Shown here piece after piece: positions 47,368 through 57,376 of a DNA stretch of 64,000 nucleotides. The translations under genes were made by a program, and so were the position numbers. The notes under the pieces are model-generated. The model ran no database searches. It saw only the letters and a list, made by a program, of their open reading frames with translations, and had not been told where the DNA came from. Source of the stretch: Extensimonas soli (GTDB lineage: Bacteria; Pseudomonadota; Gammaproteobacteria; Burkholderiales; Burkholderiaceae_C). The stretch covers positions 124,001-188,000 of the forward strand of contig NZ_JARGEL010000013.1 of NCBI RefSeq assembly GCF_029211265.1. Direction: 5' to 3'. The number at the start of each line of letters is the position of its first letter. Positions within the stretch are counted from its first letter, which is position 1.

Positions 47368-49131
47368 ATGAACCCAGCGCAAACCGCGCCCAGCCTCGAA
47401 CAGCGCCGCGCCGCCCTCGCGCGGCGCATTCCGCAGTGGACGCGCCTCTCCATCGGTGACTGGTTCGACCGTCTCGCGGCCGAATTCTCCGAGCGCGAGC
47501 ACATCTACACGCCCGAAAAGAGCTACAGCTACGCCGCGTCGCGCCAGCTCGTCGATCGGCTGGCCAAGAGTCTGATGGCGCTGGGCGTGCAGCGGCGCGA
47601 CCACGTGGCCATGCTCTTTCCCACGGTGCCCGAGCTCGCGTTCTTGCAGCTTGCCGTGGCCAAGATCGGCTGCGTGTGCGTGCCGCTCAACGAGCGCATG
47701 GGGGCCGTCGATCTGGCCTACCAGGTGCGCCAGTCCGACAGCGTGTGCCTGCTCGCGATGGACCACTGCGAAGACCGGCACTACATCGACAAAATCCAGC
47801 ACATGCTGCCCGAGATGCAAGGCGCGCCGGGCAGCTGGCGCGCCGAATCGTTCCCGCGGCTGCACAGTGTGGTCGTGCAGTCGCCGTCCGGCGCACAGTA
47901 CGGCGGTGCAGTCGATTGGGAAGCGTTTTTGCAATTGGGCGATGGCATTTCCGACGAGGCGCTGCGCCAACGCCAGGAAGCCTCGAGCTACCCCGACGAG
48001 GTGGTGTTGATCTGCTACACCTCGGGCACCACGGGCAACCCCAAGGGGGTGATGGTCACGCACGACATGCTCATGCGCAGCGCCTACAGCGCGGCCTACA
48101 GCCAGGGCCTCATCGAGGGTGAGCGCATCGCAAGCCCGCTGCCGCTGCACCACATGTTCATCTACGTGGAGGGCTTTCTGGCCTTGCTGTTCGTCGGCGG
48201 CACCTACATTCCGCAGGCATTGTTCGACGCCGGCGCGTTCTTGCAGCTCCTTGAGCAAAGCCAGGCCACGCGCATCGAAAGCGTGCCGACGATCGCGGTG
48301 GCGCTGCTCAACCACCCCGACCTGCCCCAGCGCAAGCTCTGCCTGCGCGCCATGAAAAACGCCGCCGCGGCCACGCCGCTGTGGGTGTGGGAGGCTTTGC
48401 AGCGCGACATGGGCATCACCGAAATGGTGACCGGCTGGGGCATGACCGAGACTTCTGCCGCGGCTATGTATACGCCGTTTGGTGCCTCACTCGAAGTCAT
48501 CACCAACACCGTGGGCCTGGAAAAGCCGGGCGGCGTGGCGGGGCTGGAGGAGTTTGGCGGCAATCTGGTCGAGTTCAAGCTCATAGACCCTTCGACCAAG
48601 GAAGAGCTGCCGCCCGACGCGCCCGAGGGCGAGCTCGCCGTGCGCGGCAACATCGTCACGCGCGGCTACTACAAAAAGCCCATAGAAACCGGCGAGGCCA
48701 TAGACAAGGACGGCTGGCTGCGCACGGGCGACGTGTTTGCGCGCCGCAGTGACGGCTACTACCTCATCACCGGCCGCGCCAAAGACTTGTACAAGATCGG
48801 CGGCGAACTGGTGGCGCCCAAAGAGATCGAGGAAATGATCTGCCAGCACGAGACCATCAACCAGGTCTATATCTGCGGCGTGCCCGACGAGCGCATGGGC
48901 GAGGTCGGCGCGGCTTTCGTGCAGTTCAAGGCCGGGCGCAGCTGCACCGAAGACGAGCTCACGTCCTTCGTGCAGACGCGCGTGGCGCGCTTCAAGATTC
49001 CGAAGTATTGGGTGTTCGTCGAGGACTTCCCCATGACGGCATCGGGAAAGGTGCAGAAATTCCTCTTGCGCAAGCTCGCCTCGGAAAAGTTCGGCCTGCA
49101 CGAAATCCGCAACCACACGACGTCGCCATGA
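47368..49131 (+). CDS. Acyl-CoA synthetase (ligase 1)
   Basis: 587 aa, ATP/AMP-forming acyl-CoA ligase. Seen: P-loop YTSGTTGNPKG, TGWGMTETSAAAMYTP, the GYYKKPIETGE and DGWLRTGDVF motifs of the hinge region, and the catalytic Lys in TASGKVQKFLLRK. It is close to ligase 3 at 50960 over its whole length (for example KSLMALGVQRR and AMDHCEDRHYI occur in both), so one arose by duplication. Acid activated unknown. The start follows ATGGAGACACAA. Confidence 0.9.
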   Translation: MNPAQTAPSLEQRRAALARRIPQWTRLSIGDWFDRLAAEFSEREHIYTPEKSYSYAASRQLVDRLAKSLMALGVQRRDHVAMLFPTVPELAFLQLAVAKIGCVCVPLNERMGAVDLAYQVRQSDSVCLLAMDHCEDRHYIDKIQHMLPEMQGAPGSWRAESFPRLHSVVVQSPSGAQYGGAVDWEAFLQLGDGISDEALRQRQEASSYPDEVVLICYTSGTTGNPKGVMVTHDMLMRSAYSAAYSQGLIEGERIASPLPLHHMFIYVEGFLALLFVGGTYIPQALFDAGAFLQLLEQSQATRIESVPTIAVALLNHPDLPQRKLCLRAMKNAAAATPLWVWEALQRDMGITEMVTGWGMTETSAAAMYTPFGASLEVITNTVGLEKPGGVAGLEEFGGNLVEFKLIDPSTKEELPPDAPEGELAVRGNIVTRGYYKKPIETGEAIDKDGWLRTGDVFARRSDGYYLITGRAKDLYKIGGELVAPKEIEEMICQHETINQVYICGVPDERMGEVGAAFVQFKAGRSCTEDELTSFVQTRVARFKIPKYWVFVEDFPMTASGKVQKFLLRKLASEKFGLHEIRNHTTSP

Positions 49132-49189
49132 CGCGGCCATGACGCCACACTGGCGTCACCCAAAGAAAACCCTTCAGGAGACAACCCCC

Positions 49190-50797
49190 ATGACCGCACC
49201 CACGGCAGACTTTGCCCTGCAACTCAACCTCAGCCAGCGCGTCAACGTCGGCGACATGCTCACGCGCAGCGCTGCGCGCGACCCGCACAAGACCGCCCTG
49301 GTCGAAGGCGCGCGCCGCATCAGCTACCAGGACTTCAACCAATGGGTCAACCGCACGGCGCACGGCCTGCTTGCGCTCGGCTACCGCCAGGGCGATGCGC
49401 TTGCGCTGATGTCGGGCAATTGCATGGAGTTTCTCGTCACCTACTACGCCTGCGCCAAGATCGGTGTGGTCTGCACGCCGCTGAATCTGTTCTGGCGCCA
49501 GGGCGAGCTCAGCTACGTGCTCAGCCACGCACAGGTGCGCGGCGTGGTGGCGCAGCAGCGCTGGCTGGCTGAACTGGCGCAGGTGCTTGGCGACTTGCCG
49601 GCGATCCGCGACCTGATCGTGATCGAAGGCCCTGCGCCCGCCGACGTTGCACTGCCGCAGCGCGTGCAGGTGCAGTCGCTGGCGCAGCTCGGCGAAGGGC
49701 GCGCGCAGGCCGATCCCGAGGTGCTGGTGCAAGACCGCGCGCCGCTGTCCTACCTCTACACCAGCGGCACCACGTCCGCGCCCAAGGGCGTGGTCGGCAG
49801 CCACCTGGCGATCTACCTGGAGACGCTGGGCGTCATCATCGACACCGAGCTCAAGGCCAAGGACAAGGTCGTGGCCATGATGCCCATGTTCCACACGGCG
49901 CAGCTCAACGCCTTTTGCACACCCACGATCGCCTCGAACGCCACGCTCTACATCCTCGAAGCCTTCGACCCCGTGCTGCTGCTCGACCTGATAGAGGCCG
50001 AGCAGATCAGCATGTTCTTCGGCCTGCCGATGATGTTCCGCGCGCTGCTCGAGGAGCAGGAGCACAAGCCGCGCAAGGTCTCCAGCCTGCGGCGCACCGT
50101 GTATGCGATGGCGCCCATGCCCGACGACGATCTGCGCCGCCTCATGGACGTGTTCGACTGCGAGCTCTCGCTGATGTTCGGCCAGACCGAAATGAGCCCG
50201 GCCTCGACCTGCTTTCGCCCCGAGCACCAGCTGTCGCATCCGGGCGCCATCGGCACGGCCGGCATCAACGTGCAGATCGGCATCATGGACGAGGCCGGCA
50301 ATCTGCTGCCGCGCGAGCAGCCGGGCGAGATCGTCTATCGCAGCCCACACCTGCTGACCGAATACCTGCACGACGAAAAGGCCACGCGCGAAGCCTTTCG
50401 CCATGGCTGGTTCCATTCGGGCGACGTGGGGCATTTCGGCGCGGACGGCATGCTCTGGTTCGAAGACCGTCACAAGGACGTGATCAAGTCCGGCGGCGAA
50501 AACGTGGCCTCGATCGAGGTCGAAAAGGCGCTCTACGCTGTCGAGCCCAAGCTCGCCGAAGTCGTGGTCGTGGGCCTGCCGCACGAGCGCTGGGGCGAGG
50601 CCGTGACCGCCGTGGTCACCGTGCGCCCGGGCGAGACCCTGGACCCCGAGGAAGTGCTGCACAAGGTCAAACAGAAGCTCAGCCCCTTCAAATGTCCCAA
50701 AGCGGTCGTCGTCGTCGACGCCATGCCCAAGACGGCCACGGGCAAGATCCAAAAGAACCAGGTGCGCAAGGACTTTGCGGCGTATTTTGACAAATAG
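49190..50797 (+). CDS. Acyl-CoA synthetase (ligase 2)
   Basis: 535 aa. Seen: P-loop LYTSGTTSAPKG, LMFGQTEMSPAS, HGWFHSGDVGHF, and catalytic Lys in TATGKIQKNQVRK. Not close to the other five ligases in the window; it resembles medium/long-chain or crotonobetaine-type AMP ligases. Sits between the paralogous ligases 1 and 3, 59 bp after ligase 1. The start follows CAGGAGACAACCCCC. Confidence 0.88.
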   Translation: MTAPTADFALQLNLSQRVNVGDMLTRSAARDPHKTALVEGARRISYQDFNQWVNRTAHGLLALGYRQGDALALMSGNCMEFLVTYYACAKIGVVCTPLNLFWRQGELSYVLSHAQVRGVVAQQRWLAELAQVLGDLPAIRDLIVIEGPAPADVALPQRVQVQSLAQLGEGRAQADPEVLVQDRAPLSYLYTSGTTSAPKGVVGSHLAIYLETLGVIIDTELKAKDKVVAMMPMFHTAQLNAFCTPTIASNATLYILEAFDPVLLLDLIEAEQISMFFGLPMMFRALLEEQEHKPRKVSSLRRTVYAMAPMPDDDLRRLMDVFDCELSLMFGQTEMSPASTCFRPEHQLSHPGAIGTAGINVQIGIMDEAGNLLPREQPGEIVYRSPHLLTEYLHDEKATREAFRHGWFHSGDVGHFGADGMLWFEDRHKDVIKSGGENVASIEVEKALYAVEPKLAEVVVVGLPHERWGEAVTAVVTVRPGETLDPEEVLHKVKQKLSPFKCPKAVVVVDAMPKTATGKIQKNQVRKDFAAYFDK

Positions 50798-50840
50798 GCG
50801 ACGACTGAATGCGTGCAGGCTCAGCCTGCGCGCATAAGCG

Positions 50841-50889
50841 AAATTGGCAAAAAGTGCTCATGCAGAAAGCACTTGGCGCTATAGAAAAC
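50841..50889 (+). repeat. Short dispersed palindrome (family B), intergenic
   Basis: AAATTGGCAAAAAGTGCTCA then TGCAGAAAGCACTTGGCGCT, with AGTGCT / AGCACT arms; between ligases 2 and 3. Confidence 0.65.
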
Positions 50890-50959
50890 GAATTATTTTT
50901 GTCATGGACAAGGTGCCCGGAGCCGGGCACTTGTCGCTTTCTTGAAAAGGAGCATTCCC

Positions 50960-52729
50960 ATGCAGCCATCCTCCGTTTCGGCGCTCGTCGCACAAAGGCG
51001 CGCCGCCCTGGCGCAGCGCATGCCGGTCTGGCAGCGCCTGACCATGGGCGACTGGTTTGATCGCCTCGCCGCAGAATTTGCCGAGCGCGAGCACATCTAC
51101 ACGCCAGAAAAAAGCTACACCTACGCCCAGTCGCGCCAGCTTGTCGATCGGCTCGCCAAGAGCCTGATGGCGCTGGGCGTGCAGCGGCGCGAGCATGTGT
51201 CCATGCTGTTCCCTACGGTGCCCGAGCTCGCGTTTTTGCAGCTTGCCGTGGCCAAAATCGGCTGCGTGAGCGTGCCGCTCAACGAGCGCATGGGCGCGGT
51301 CGATCTGGCCTACCAGGTCAAGCAATCCGACAGCGTGTGCCTGATTGCGATGGACCACTGCGAAGACCGCCACTACATCGAAAAGCTCCAGCACATGCTG
51401 CCCGAGATGCAGGGCACGCCGGGCGCGTGGCGTGCCGAATCCTTCCCGCGCCTGCGCCATGTGCTCGTGCAGTCGCCTTCGGGCGCACGCTATGGCGGCG
51501 CCTTGGATTGGGAAAGTTTCCTGCGCCTGGGCGAGGGCATTTCTGACGAAGCGCTGGCGGAGCGCCAAAAAGCCTCGCGCTACCCCGATGAAGTCGCGCT
51601 GATCTGCTACACCTCGGGCACCACGGGCAGTCCCAAAGGCGTGATGCTGACGCACGACATGCTCATGCGCAGCGCCTACGGCACCGTGTGGAACGAATGC
51701 TATGTCGATGGCGACCGCCTCGCGAGCGCCTTGCCCTTGCACCACATCTTCGCCTACGTCGCCTGCTTTCTGTCGGTGCTGTTCGTTGGGGGCGCCTATA
51801 TCCCGCAAACTTTGTTCGACCCTGGCAAGTTTCTGGAACTGCTGGCCCGCAGCAAGGCGACGCGCATGGCGAGCGTGCCGACCATGGCCGTCGCGCTGCT
51901 CAACCACCCTGACCTGCGCAAACACGACCTCGGCAGTCTGCGGGCCATGATCAACGCTGCCGCGGCCACGCCCTTGTGGGTCTGGGAGGCGCTGCAGCGC
52001 GAGCTCGGCATCCAGGAATTGTTCACGGCTTGGGGCATGACCGAGGTCTCTGCCGCCGCCATGTATACGCCCTTTGGCGCGCCGCTCGAGCTCATCTGCA
52101 CGGCAGTGGGCAAGGACAAGCCCGGCGGCGCCTCGGGCGAGGAAGAATTCGGCGGCCTGCAGGCGCAGTTTAAGCTCATAGACCCCTCGACCAAGGAAGA
52201 CCTGCCGCCCGACGTGCACGAGGGTGAACTTGCCGTGCGCGGCAACATCGTCACGCGCGGCTACTACAAAAAGCCCATGGAAACCGGCGACGCCATCGAC
52301 AAGGACGGCTGGCTGCGCACGGGCGACATCTTCCGCCGGCGCGACGATGGCTATTTCGAGATCACGGGCCGCGCCAAGGACTTGTACAAAATCGGCGGTG
52401 AGTCGGTCGCGCCCAAGGAGGTCGAAGAAATCATCGGCCAGCACGAGACCATCAACCAGGTCTATATCTGCGGCGTGCCCGACGAGCGCATGGGCGAAGT
52501 CGGCGCGGCCTTCATCCAGTTCAAGAGCGGCGCCAGCAGCAGCGAAGAGGAGCTCACGGCTTTCGTGCAGGAGCGCGTGGCGCGCTTCAAGGTGCCCAAA
52601 TACTGGATGTTCGTCGAGGAATTTCCCATGACGGCTTCGGGCAAGATCCAGAAGTTCATCCTGCGCAAGATCGCCACAGAGCATTTCGGCTTGGGAGATA
52701 ACGCCGGGTCCGGTTCACGCCGGCGATGA
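50960..52729 (+). CDS. Acyl-CoA synthetase (ligase 3), paralogue of ligase 1
   Basis: 589 aa. Seen: P-loop YTSGTTGSPKG, TAWGMTEVSAAAMYTP, DGWLRTGDIF, catalytic Lys in TASGKIQKFILRK. The closest relative in the window is ligase 1, which lies two genes upstream; both share the same domain lengths and most motifs. The start follows AAAAGGAGCATTCCC. A perfect terminator stem follows the stop. Confidence 0.9.
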   Translation: MQPSSVSALVAQRRAALAQRMPVWQRLTMGDWFDRLAAEFAEREHIYTPEKSYTYAQSRQLVDRLAKSLMALGVQRREHVSMLFPTVPELAFLQLAVAKIGCVSVPLNERMGAVDLAYQVKQSDSVCLIAMDHCEDRHYIEKLQHMLPEMQGTPGAWRAESFPRLRHVLVQSPSGARYGGALDWESFLRLGEGISDEALAERQKASRYPDEVALICYTSGTTGSPKGVMLTHDMLMRSAYGTVWNECYVDGDRLASALPLHHIFAYVACFLSVLFVGGAYIPQTLFDPGKFLELLARSKATRMASVPTMAVALLNHPDLRKHDLGSLRAMINAAAATPLWVWEALQRELGIQELFTAWGMTEVSAAAMYTPFGAPLELICTAVGKDKPGGASGEEEFGGLQAQFKLIDPSTKEDLPPDVHEGELAVRGNIVTRGYYKKPMETGDAIDKDGWLRTGDIFRRRDDGYFEITGRAKDLYKIGGESVAPKEVEEIIGQHETINQVYICGVPDERMGEVGAAFIQFKSGASSSEEELTAFVQERVARFKVPKYWMFVEEFPMTASGKIQKFILRKIATEHFGLGDNAGSGSRRR

Positions 52730-52790
52730 AAACGTGCGGGCCCGCAGCGGCAGCGGCGACCACGCCGCCATGGCGGGTCCGCAGCGGTCA

Positions 52791-52828
52791 AAAACAAAAG
52801 CCTGCGGTGAAACGCAGGCTTTTGTTTT
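52791..52828. terminator. Bidirectional terminator between convergent ligases 3 and 4
   Basis: 16-bp perfect stem (AAAACAAAAGCCTGCG with its complement) around a 6-base loop GTGAAA, with A and T runs at the two outer sides. It lies 62 bp after the ligase 3 stop and 17 bp from the ligase 4 stop. Confidence 0.93.
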
Positions 52829-52845
52829 GCGACGCGGGTTTTTGC

Positions 52846-54813
52846 TTACCGAGCGATTTTGCCCTGCAGCTCCGCCACGCTTTCAGGGTTGACGAGCGAA
52901 GACAAGTCGCCGGGGCTGTCGCCCTTATAGACGGCACGCACCACGCGGCGCATGATTTTCATGTTGCGCGTCTTGGGCAGATCGTGCACGAAGACGACCT
53001 GCCTGGGCCGGTACGAGGCGCCCATGCCGTGCACCACTGCTTGCGAAAGTTCAGCCTCGAGCGCCGCGTCTGGCGGCACATTGGGCATGGGCACGCACAC
53101 GCAGACGATGGCCGAACCCTTGACTTCGTCGGGCACGCCCACCACGGCCACCTCGGAAACCTTGCCGGTCTGGGTCAGCAGGGTTTCGATTTCGGATGGG
53201 CCGGTGCGCTTGCCCGAGATTTTGATGGTGTCGTCGCTGCGCCCGAGGATGTAGTAAAGCCCATCCTCGTCCTGCATGGCAAAGTCGCCATGCACCCATA
53301 ACCCGGGGATGATGCGCCAGTAGCTGTCGAGATAGCGCTCGTCGTCGTTCCACAGACTCTTGGTGAAACCGATGTTGGGGTTGCGCAGCACCAGTTCGCC
53401 CACCTGGCCGCGCGGCACGGGCTTGCCGCTTTCATCGACGATGTCCACGCCCGCACCGAGGCCGCGCGCGGCGAAGGAGCCGGGGCGCATCGGGTGGATC
53501 ATGGTGCCGGTGAAGTTGCAGCCGCCCACTTCGGTGCCGCCCACGATGTTCATGATGGGCAGGCGCTTTTTGCACACGTGCTCAAAGAACCAGCGCCAGG
53601 GCGCTTCCGTCCAGGCTTCGCCGCCCGAGCAGGTAATGCGCAGTGAAGACAGGTCGTAACGCTCGACCTCTTCATCGCCATAACGCATGAGGCTGCGGAT
53701 CAGCGTGGGTGCGACACCAAGGTAGGTGACCTTGTAGTCTTGCACCAGACGCCAGAAGCGGCCTGTGTCAGGGAAGTCGGGCGTGCCTTCGACCACGAGC
53801 AGACTGCCGCCGAAATAGCTAGGCACGCAGGCGCACATCGCGCCCACCATCCAGCCCATGTCGCTCATGAAAAAGAAGCGGTCGGTGGACTTGAAGTCTG
53901 CGCAGATGTGCATGTCGCGCATGACCATGGAGCCGAGGAAGCTCACGTGCGTCCACACGCAGCCCTTGGGCTTGCCTGTGGTGCCCGAGGTATAGAGCAG
54001 GATGGCGGCGTCGTCTGCGGCCATCTCGGCGGTGGGCAGTTCGCTCGGTTGCTTGGCGACGAGGCTGGCCCAGTCGTGGTCGCGTCCCGGCGTCATCGGG
54101 CAGGGGATGGCATCGCCCAAGTGGCGCAGCACCAGCACGTGCTGCACGCTGGGCACCTCCACCAGCGCCTCGTCGAGCACGGACTTCATCTGGCCGGGCG
54201 TGCCGCGGCGCCAGGTGCCATCGACGGTCAATACCACCTTGGCCTGGCCGTCGTTGAGGCGCGAGACGATGGGCTGCGGCCCGAAGCCTGAAAACAGCGG
54301 CATCAGGATGGCACCGATCTTCAGCACGGCAAAGAACGCGATGAAGGTCTCGGGCAGGTTGGGCATGTACAGGCCCACGCGGTCGCCGCGCTGCACGCCC
54401 AGTGACTGCAGTGCGGCGGCGAGGCGGCAGACTTCGGCGTCGAACTGGGCGTAGGTCAGCGTGCGGCGCTGCTGCGGGTCTTCGCCTTCCCATTCGAGGA
54501 AGACCTGGTTCCACACGAGCGTGCCGCGGTGGCGGTCGAGGCAGTTGAGCACCACGTTGGTGGTGCCGCCCACACACCAGCGCGACCACTCCAGGCCGCG
54601 CGACATGTCGAGCATTTGCGTGTAGGGCTTGTAAAAGCGGAAGTCGCAAAACTCGAACACCTGCTGCATCAGCCAGGCCGGGTCAGCGTCGGCGCGTGCG
54701 GCCAGCGCGTCAAAGTCCGGCATGCCGGTTTTGTGTATGAAAGCAGTCAACCGAGCGGAAGCGATGTCCTCCGGCGTCGGCACCCAAGCAAACGGTTGTT
54801 TGTTAGAATTCAT
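52846..54813 (-). CDS. Acetoacetyl-/acetyl-CoA synthetase-like acyl-CoA ligase (ligase 4)
   Basis: 655 aa, the only ligase of the island on the minus strand. Seen: N-terminal region typical of the ACS-like class, P-loop LLYTSGTTGKPKG, IVGGTEVGGCNFTG, GDFAMQDEDGLYYILGRSDD, ISGKRTGPSEIE, and catalytic Lys in TRNMKIMRRVVR. Class resembles acetoacetyl-CoA and propionyl-CoA synthetases, so it may handle short acids released by the pathway, an inference only. Divergent from the nitroreductase gene (74 bp). Confidence 0.87.
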   Translation of the reverse strand: MNSNKQPFAWVPTPEDIASARLTAFIHKTGMPDFDALAARADADPAWLMQQVFEFCDFRFYKPYTQMLDMSRGLEWSRWCVGGTTNVVLNCLDRHRGTLVWNQVFLEWEGEDPQQRRTLTYAQFDAEVCRLAAALQSLGVQRGDRVGLYMPNLPETFIAFFAVLKIGAILMPLFSGFGPQPIVSRLNDGQAKVVLTVDGTWRRGTPGQMKSVLDEALVEVPSVQHVLVLRHLGDAIPCPMTPGRDHDWASLVAKQPSELPTAEMAADDAAILLYTSGTTGKPKGCVWTHVSFLGSMVMRDMHICADFKSTDRFFFMSDMGWMVGAMCACVPSYFGGSLLVVEGTPDFPDTGRFWRLVQDYKVTYLGVAPTLIRSLMRYGDEEVERYDLSSLRITCSGGEAWTEAPWRWFFEHVCKKRLPIMNIVGGTEVGGCNFTGTMIHPMRPGSFAARGLGAGVDIVDESGKPVPRGQVGELVLRNPNIGFTKSLWNDDERYLDSYWRIIPGLWVHGDFAMQDEDGLYYILGRSDDTIKISGKRTGPSEIETLLTQTGKVSEVAVVGVPDEVKGSAIVCVCVPMPNVPPDAALEAELSQAVVHGMGASYRPRQVVFVHDLPKTRNMKIMRRVVRAVYKGDSPGDLSSLVNPESVAELQGKIAR

Positions 54814-54887
54814 GGCGCCATCCTAACGTATTTGTGCGCGCGAGTCCAGAATTTCGCGGCGGCCCCAGCCCAAGGACGATCCAGCCC

Positions 54888-55559
54888 ATGCATGTCGATG
54901 AAGCCATCACGAGCCGCAAGTCGGTGCGGCGTTTCCTGCCCAAGCCCGTCGAGTTGCCCATGCTCGAACACATTTTGCGGGTTGCTGCGCGCGCGCCCAG
55001 CGGCAACAACGTGCAGCCCTGGAAGGTCTATGCCGTGGCCGGCAATGCGCGCGCGCAGCTGTGCCAGGCCATCTACCACGCCGCCCAGCACGAGCCCGAT
55101 CGCCACCACCCCGAGTACGCTTACTATCCCACGACCTGGGTCGAACCCTACCTTGAGCGCCGCCGCCGCTGCGGGCTCGGTCTGTATGCGAGCTTAGGCA
55201 TAGGCCGCGACGACAAGCTCGCGCGCGAGCAGCAGATGCTGCGCAACTACCTCTTTTTCGATGCGCCCGTGGGCCTGCTCGTGACCATGGACCGGCGGCT
55301 GAACACGGGCAGCTTCATGGACCTGGGCATGTTCATCCAGAGCATCATGCTCGCAGCGCGCGGGCAGGGCTTGCATACCTGCGCGCAGGCTGCTTTTGCC
55401 TGGTACCACAAGATCGCGCGCGCACAACTGCCCATCAGCGAGCATGAAATCCTGACCTGCGGCATCGCGCTGGGTTATGAAGACCTCTCGGCGCCAGAAA
55501 ACGCCTTCATCACCGAGCGCGCACCGCTCGAGGAATTCGCCAGCCTGCACGGGTTTTGA
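54888..55559 (+). CDS. Nitroreductase-family flavoprotein
   Basis: 223 aa, FMN-dependent fold. Seen: MHVDEAITSRKSVRRFLPKP, RAPSGNNVQPWKVYAV, GSFMDLGMFIQSIMLAARGQ, and ALGYED near 205 with the C-terminal FMN contact. Family members reduce nitroaromatics, quinones or enoates, or act in flavin chemistry; which applies here is not visible. Its place among CoA-ester genes, in a window with no acyl-CoA dehydrogenase, makes an enoate- or acyl-CoA-reduction or oxidation role conceivable but unproven. Confidence 0.82.
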   Translation: MHVDEAITSRKSVRRFLPKPVELPMLEHILRVAARAPSGNNVQPWKVYAVAGNARAQLCQAIYHAAQHEPDRHHPEYAYYPTTWVEPYLERRRRCGLGLYASLGIGRDDKLAREQQMLRNYLFFDAPVGLLVTMDRRLNTGSFMDLGMFIQSIMLAARGQGLHTCAQAAFAWYHKIARAQLPISEHEILTCGIALGYEDLSAPENAFITERAPLEEFASLHGF

Positions 55560-55736
55560 GTGTTTGTGGCATGGGGCAGGGATAACCCGGGTGGAAATGG
55601 GCGGCAGTGCCAAGCACAGTCTGGGCGTCGTCGAAGAGCCGACACCGCAGGCTGAAAGGCCGGGTCTCCCACACTGTAGGCCTTGGTGGTGTGCGCGACG
55701 GCAAAGAACCCTATCACCCAAAAAAGGAGGCAAACC

Positions 55737-57371
55737 ATGATCCTGCACAGTGCCGAGGCATTGCAGCGCTACACCCAGAGCGGACACTGGGGGCAACGTA
55801 CCTTGCTTGATCACTTCCACGACACGGCAAGGCAAGAGCCCGAGCGCGTGGCAGTGGTCGATCCTGCAGACCGGCCTGATCTTGTCGGCACCGCGGCGCA
55901 AAAATTCAGCTATCGCGAGTTTTCGGCCATGGTCGATGCGATCGCTACGGGCTTGCTCGACTTAGGCTTGCAAAAAGACGAAATCGTCGTCGTGCAACTG
56001 CCCAATGTCTGGGAGCTGATCGCCATGTATCTGGCGGTCTGCCGCGCCGGCGGTGTGCTCTCACCCATGCCCATCCAGTGGCGCGACAATGAATTCCAAA
56101 ACGTCAAGAACATCACGCAGGCGCGCTTTTTCTTTGGCCTGCCCGAGTTCAAAGGGGCGGAGCCGCTCGCGATAGCGCAGAAACTTGGGTTCACAGCCTT
56201 CCCCATGGCGCGTATCAACGAGATGGCGCGCGGCGCGGCTGACAAGGCCCGGCTCGACGCCATCCGCATTGATGCGAACGATATTTTCAGCCTGTGTTGG
56301 TCTTCGGGCACCGAGGCCCTCTCCAAAGGCTGTCCGATGTCGCACAACAACTGGATTTTCCAGATGAACCTGATTCGCAAGACGGCCGACTTGCGTCCAG
56401 GGGACAGGGTGCTTGCGACGGCGCCCGTGGTCAACATGACAGGCGTGGGCACCTGGCTGGCTTCGATGGCAGTGGGCGGCACCACCTTACTGCACCACCC
56501 GCTCAACATGCCTTTGCTGCTGCAGCAGATGATGCACGAGGACGTGCACTTCACCCTGCTGGTGCCCGCGGTACTGAACATGATCCTCAAGCTGCCGCAG
56601 GTGGATCAGCTCGATTTTGCGAGCGTGCGCTGCATCGCTGCAGGCTCTTCACAGCCGTCGCGCTGGAGCATGGAGGAGTTCAAGCGCCGCTGGAACATCG
56701 AAATCGTGCACGGCTGGGGGCAGACCGAAGGCACGGCGATTTTTGCGGGCGCCAAGGACGTACCCGAATTTTCCAAACGCGCCGATCACTTTCCGTGGTG
56801 GGGCTGCCCTGGCGTCGAGTGGCCCTCGGGCATGCGCGGGGTGGAGCTCAAGCTGCTCGACGAACTCGGCGAAGAATGCTCGCAGCCAGGGCAGGTCGGG
56901 GAGCTGGCGTACCGTGGGCCGAACGTGTTTGCCGGCTACTATCGTCGCCCCGACCTGGCCCAAAGCGCATTCACGCCCGATGGTTTTTACCGCACCGGCG
57001 ATTTTTTCATCGTGCGTGATGCCCACCACATCGGCTTTTTCGACCGCAAGAAGGACATCATCATCCGCGGGGGCTTCAACGTCAGCGCGGCCGAGGTCGA
57101 AAACCTCGTGCTCACGCACCCCGGCGTGCAAGAGGCCGCGGCCATTGCGGTGCCTGACGAGATCATGGGCGAGAAGACCTGCGTCTTCGTCGTGCCCAAG
57201 GACAAGGCCAAACCGCCCACGCTCGACGACATCGTGACGCACCTCAAAGGCATAGGTGTCGCTGCATACAAGCTGCCCGAGCGTCTCGAGTACCTGGAGG
57301 TGATCCCTCGCAATCCCGTGGGCAAGATTTTGAAGGCGCATTTGCGCAAACAGTTGTCAGCGAGCGTTTGA
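55737..57371 (+). CDS. Acyl-CoA synthetase (ligase 5)
   Basis: 544 aa. Seen: MILHSAEALQRYTQSGHWG start, a variant P-loop SSGTEALSK in which the usual TTGxPKG is altered, HGWGQTEGTAIF, DGFYRTGDFFIV, and catalytic Lys in NPVGKILKAHLRK. The start follows AAAGGAGGCAAACC, one of the best ribosome-binding sites of the window. The paralogue of ligase 6; a palindromic element separates the two. Substrate unknown; altered P-loop leaves activity to be tested. Confidence 0.88.
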   Translation: MILHSAEALQRYTQSGHWGQRTLLDHFHDTARQEPERVAVVDPADRPDLVGTAAQKFSYREFSAMVDAIATGLLDLGLQKDEIVVVQLPNVWELIAMYLAVCRAGGVLSPMPIQWRDNEFQNVKNITQARFFFGLPEFKGAEPLAIAQKLGFTAFPMARINEMARGAADKARLDAIRIDANDIFSLCWSSGTEALSKGCPMSHNNWIFQMNLIRKTADLRPGDRVLATAPVVNMTGVGTWLASMAVGGTTLLHHPLNMPLLLQQMMHEDVHFTLLVPAVLNMILKLPQVDQLDFASVRCIAAGSSQPSRWSMEEFKRRWNIEIVHGWGQTEGTAIFAGAKDVPEFSKRADHFPWWGCPGVEWPSGMRGVELKLLDELGEECSQPGQVGELAYRGPNVFAGYYRRPDLAQSAFTPDGFYRTGDFFIVRDAHHIGFFDRKKDIIIRGGFNVSAAEVENLVLTHPGVQEAAAIAVPDEIMGEKTCVFVVPKDKAKPPTLDDIVTHLKGIGVAAYKLPERLEYLEVIPRNPVGKILKAHLRKQLSASV

Positions 57372-57376
57372 TTTTC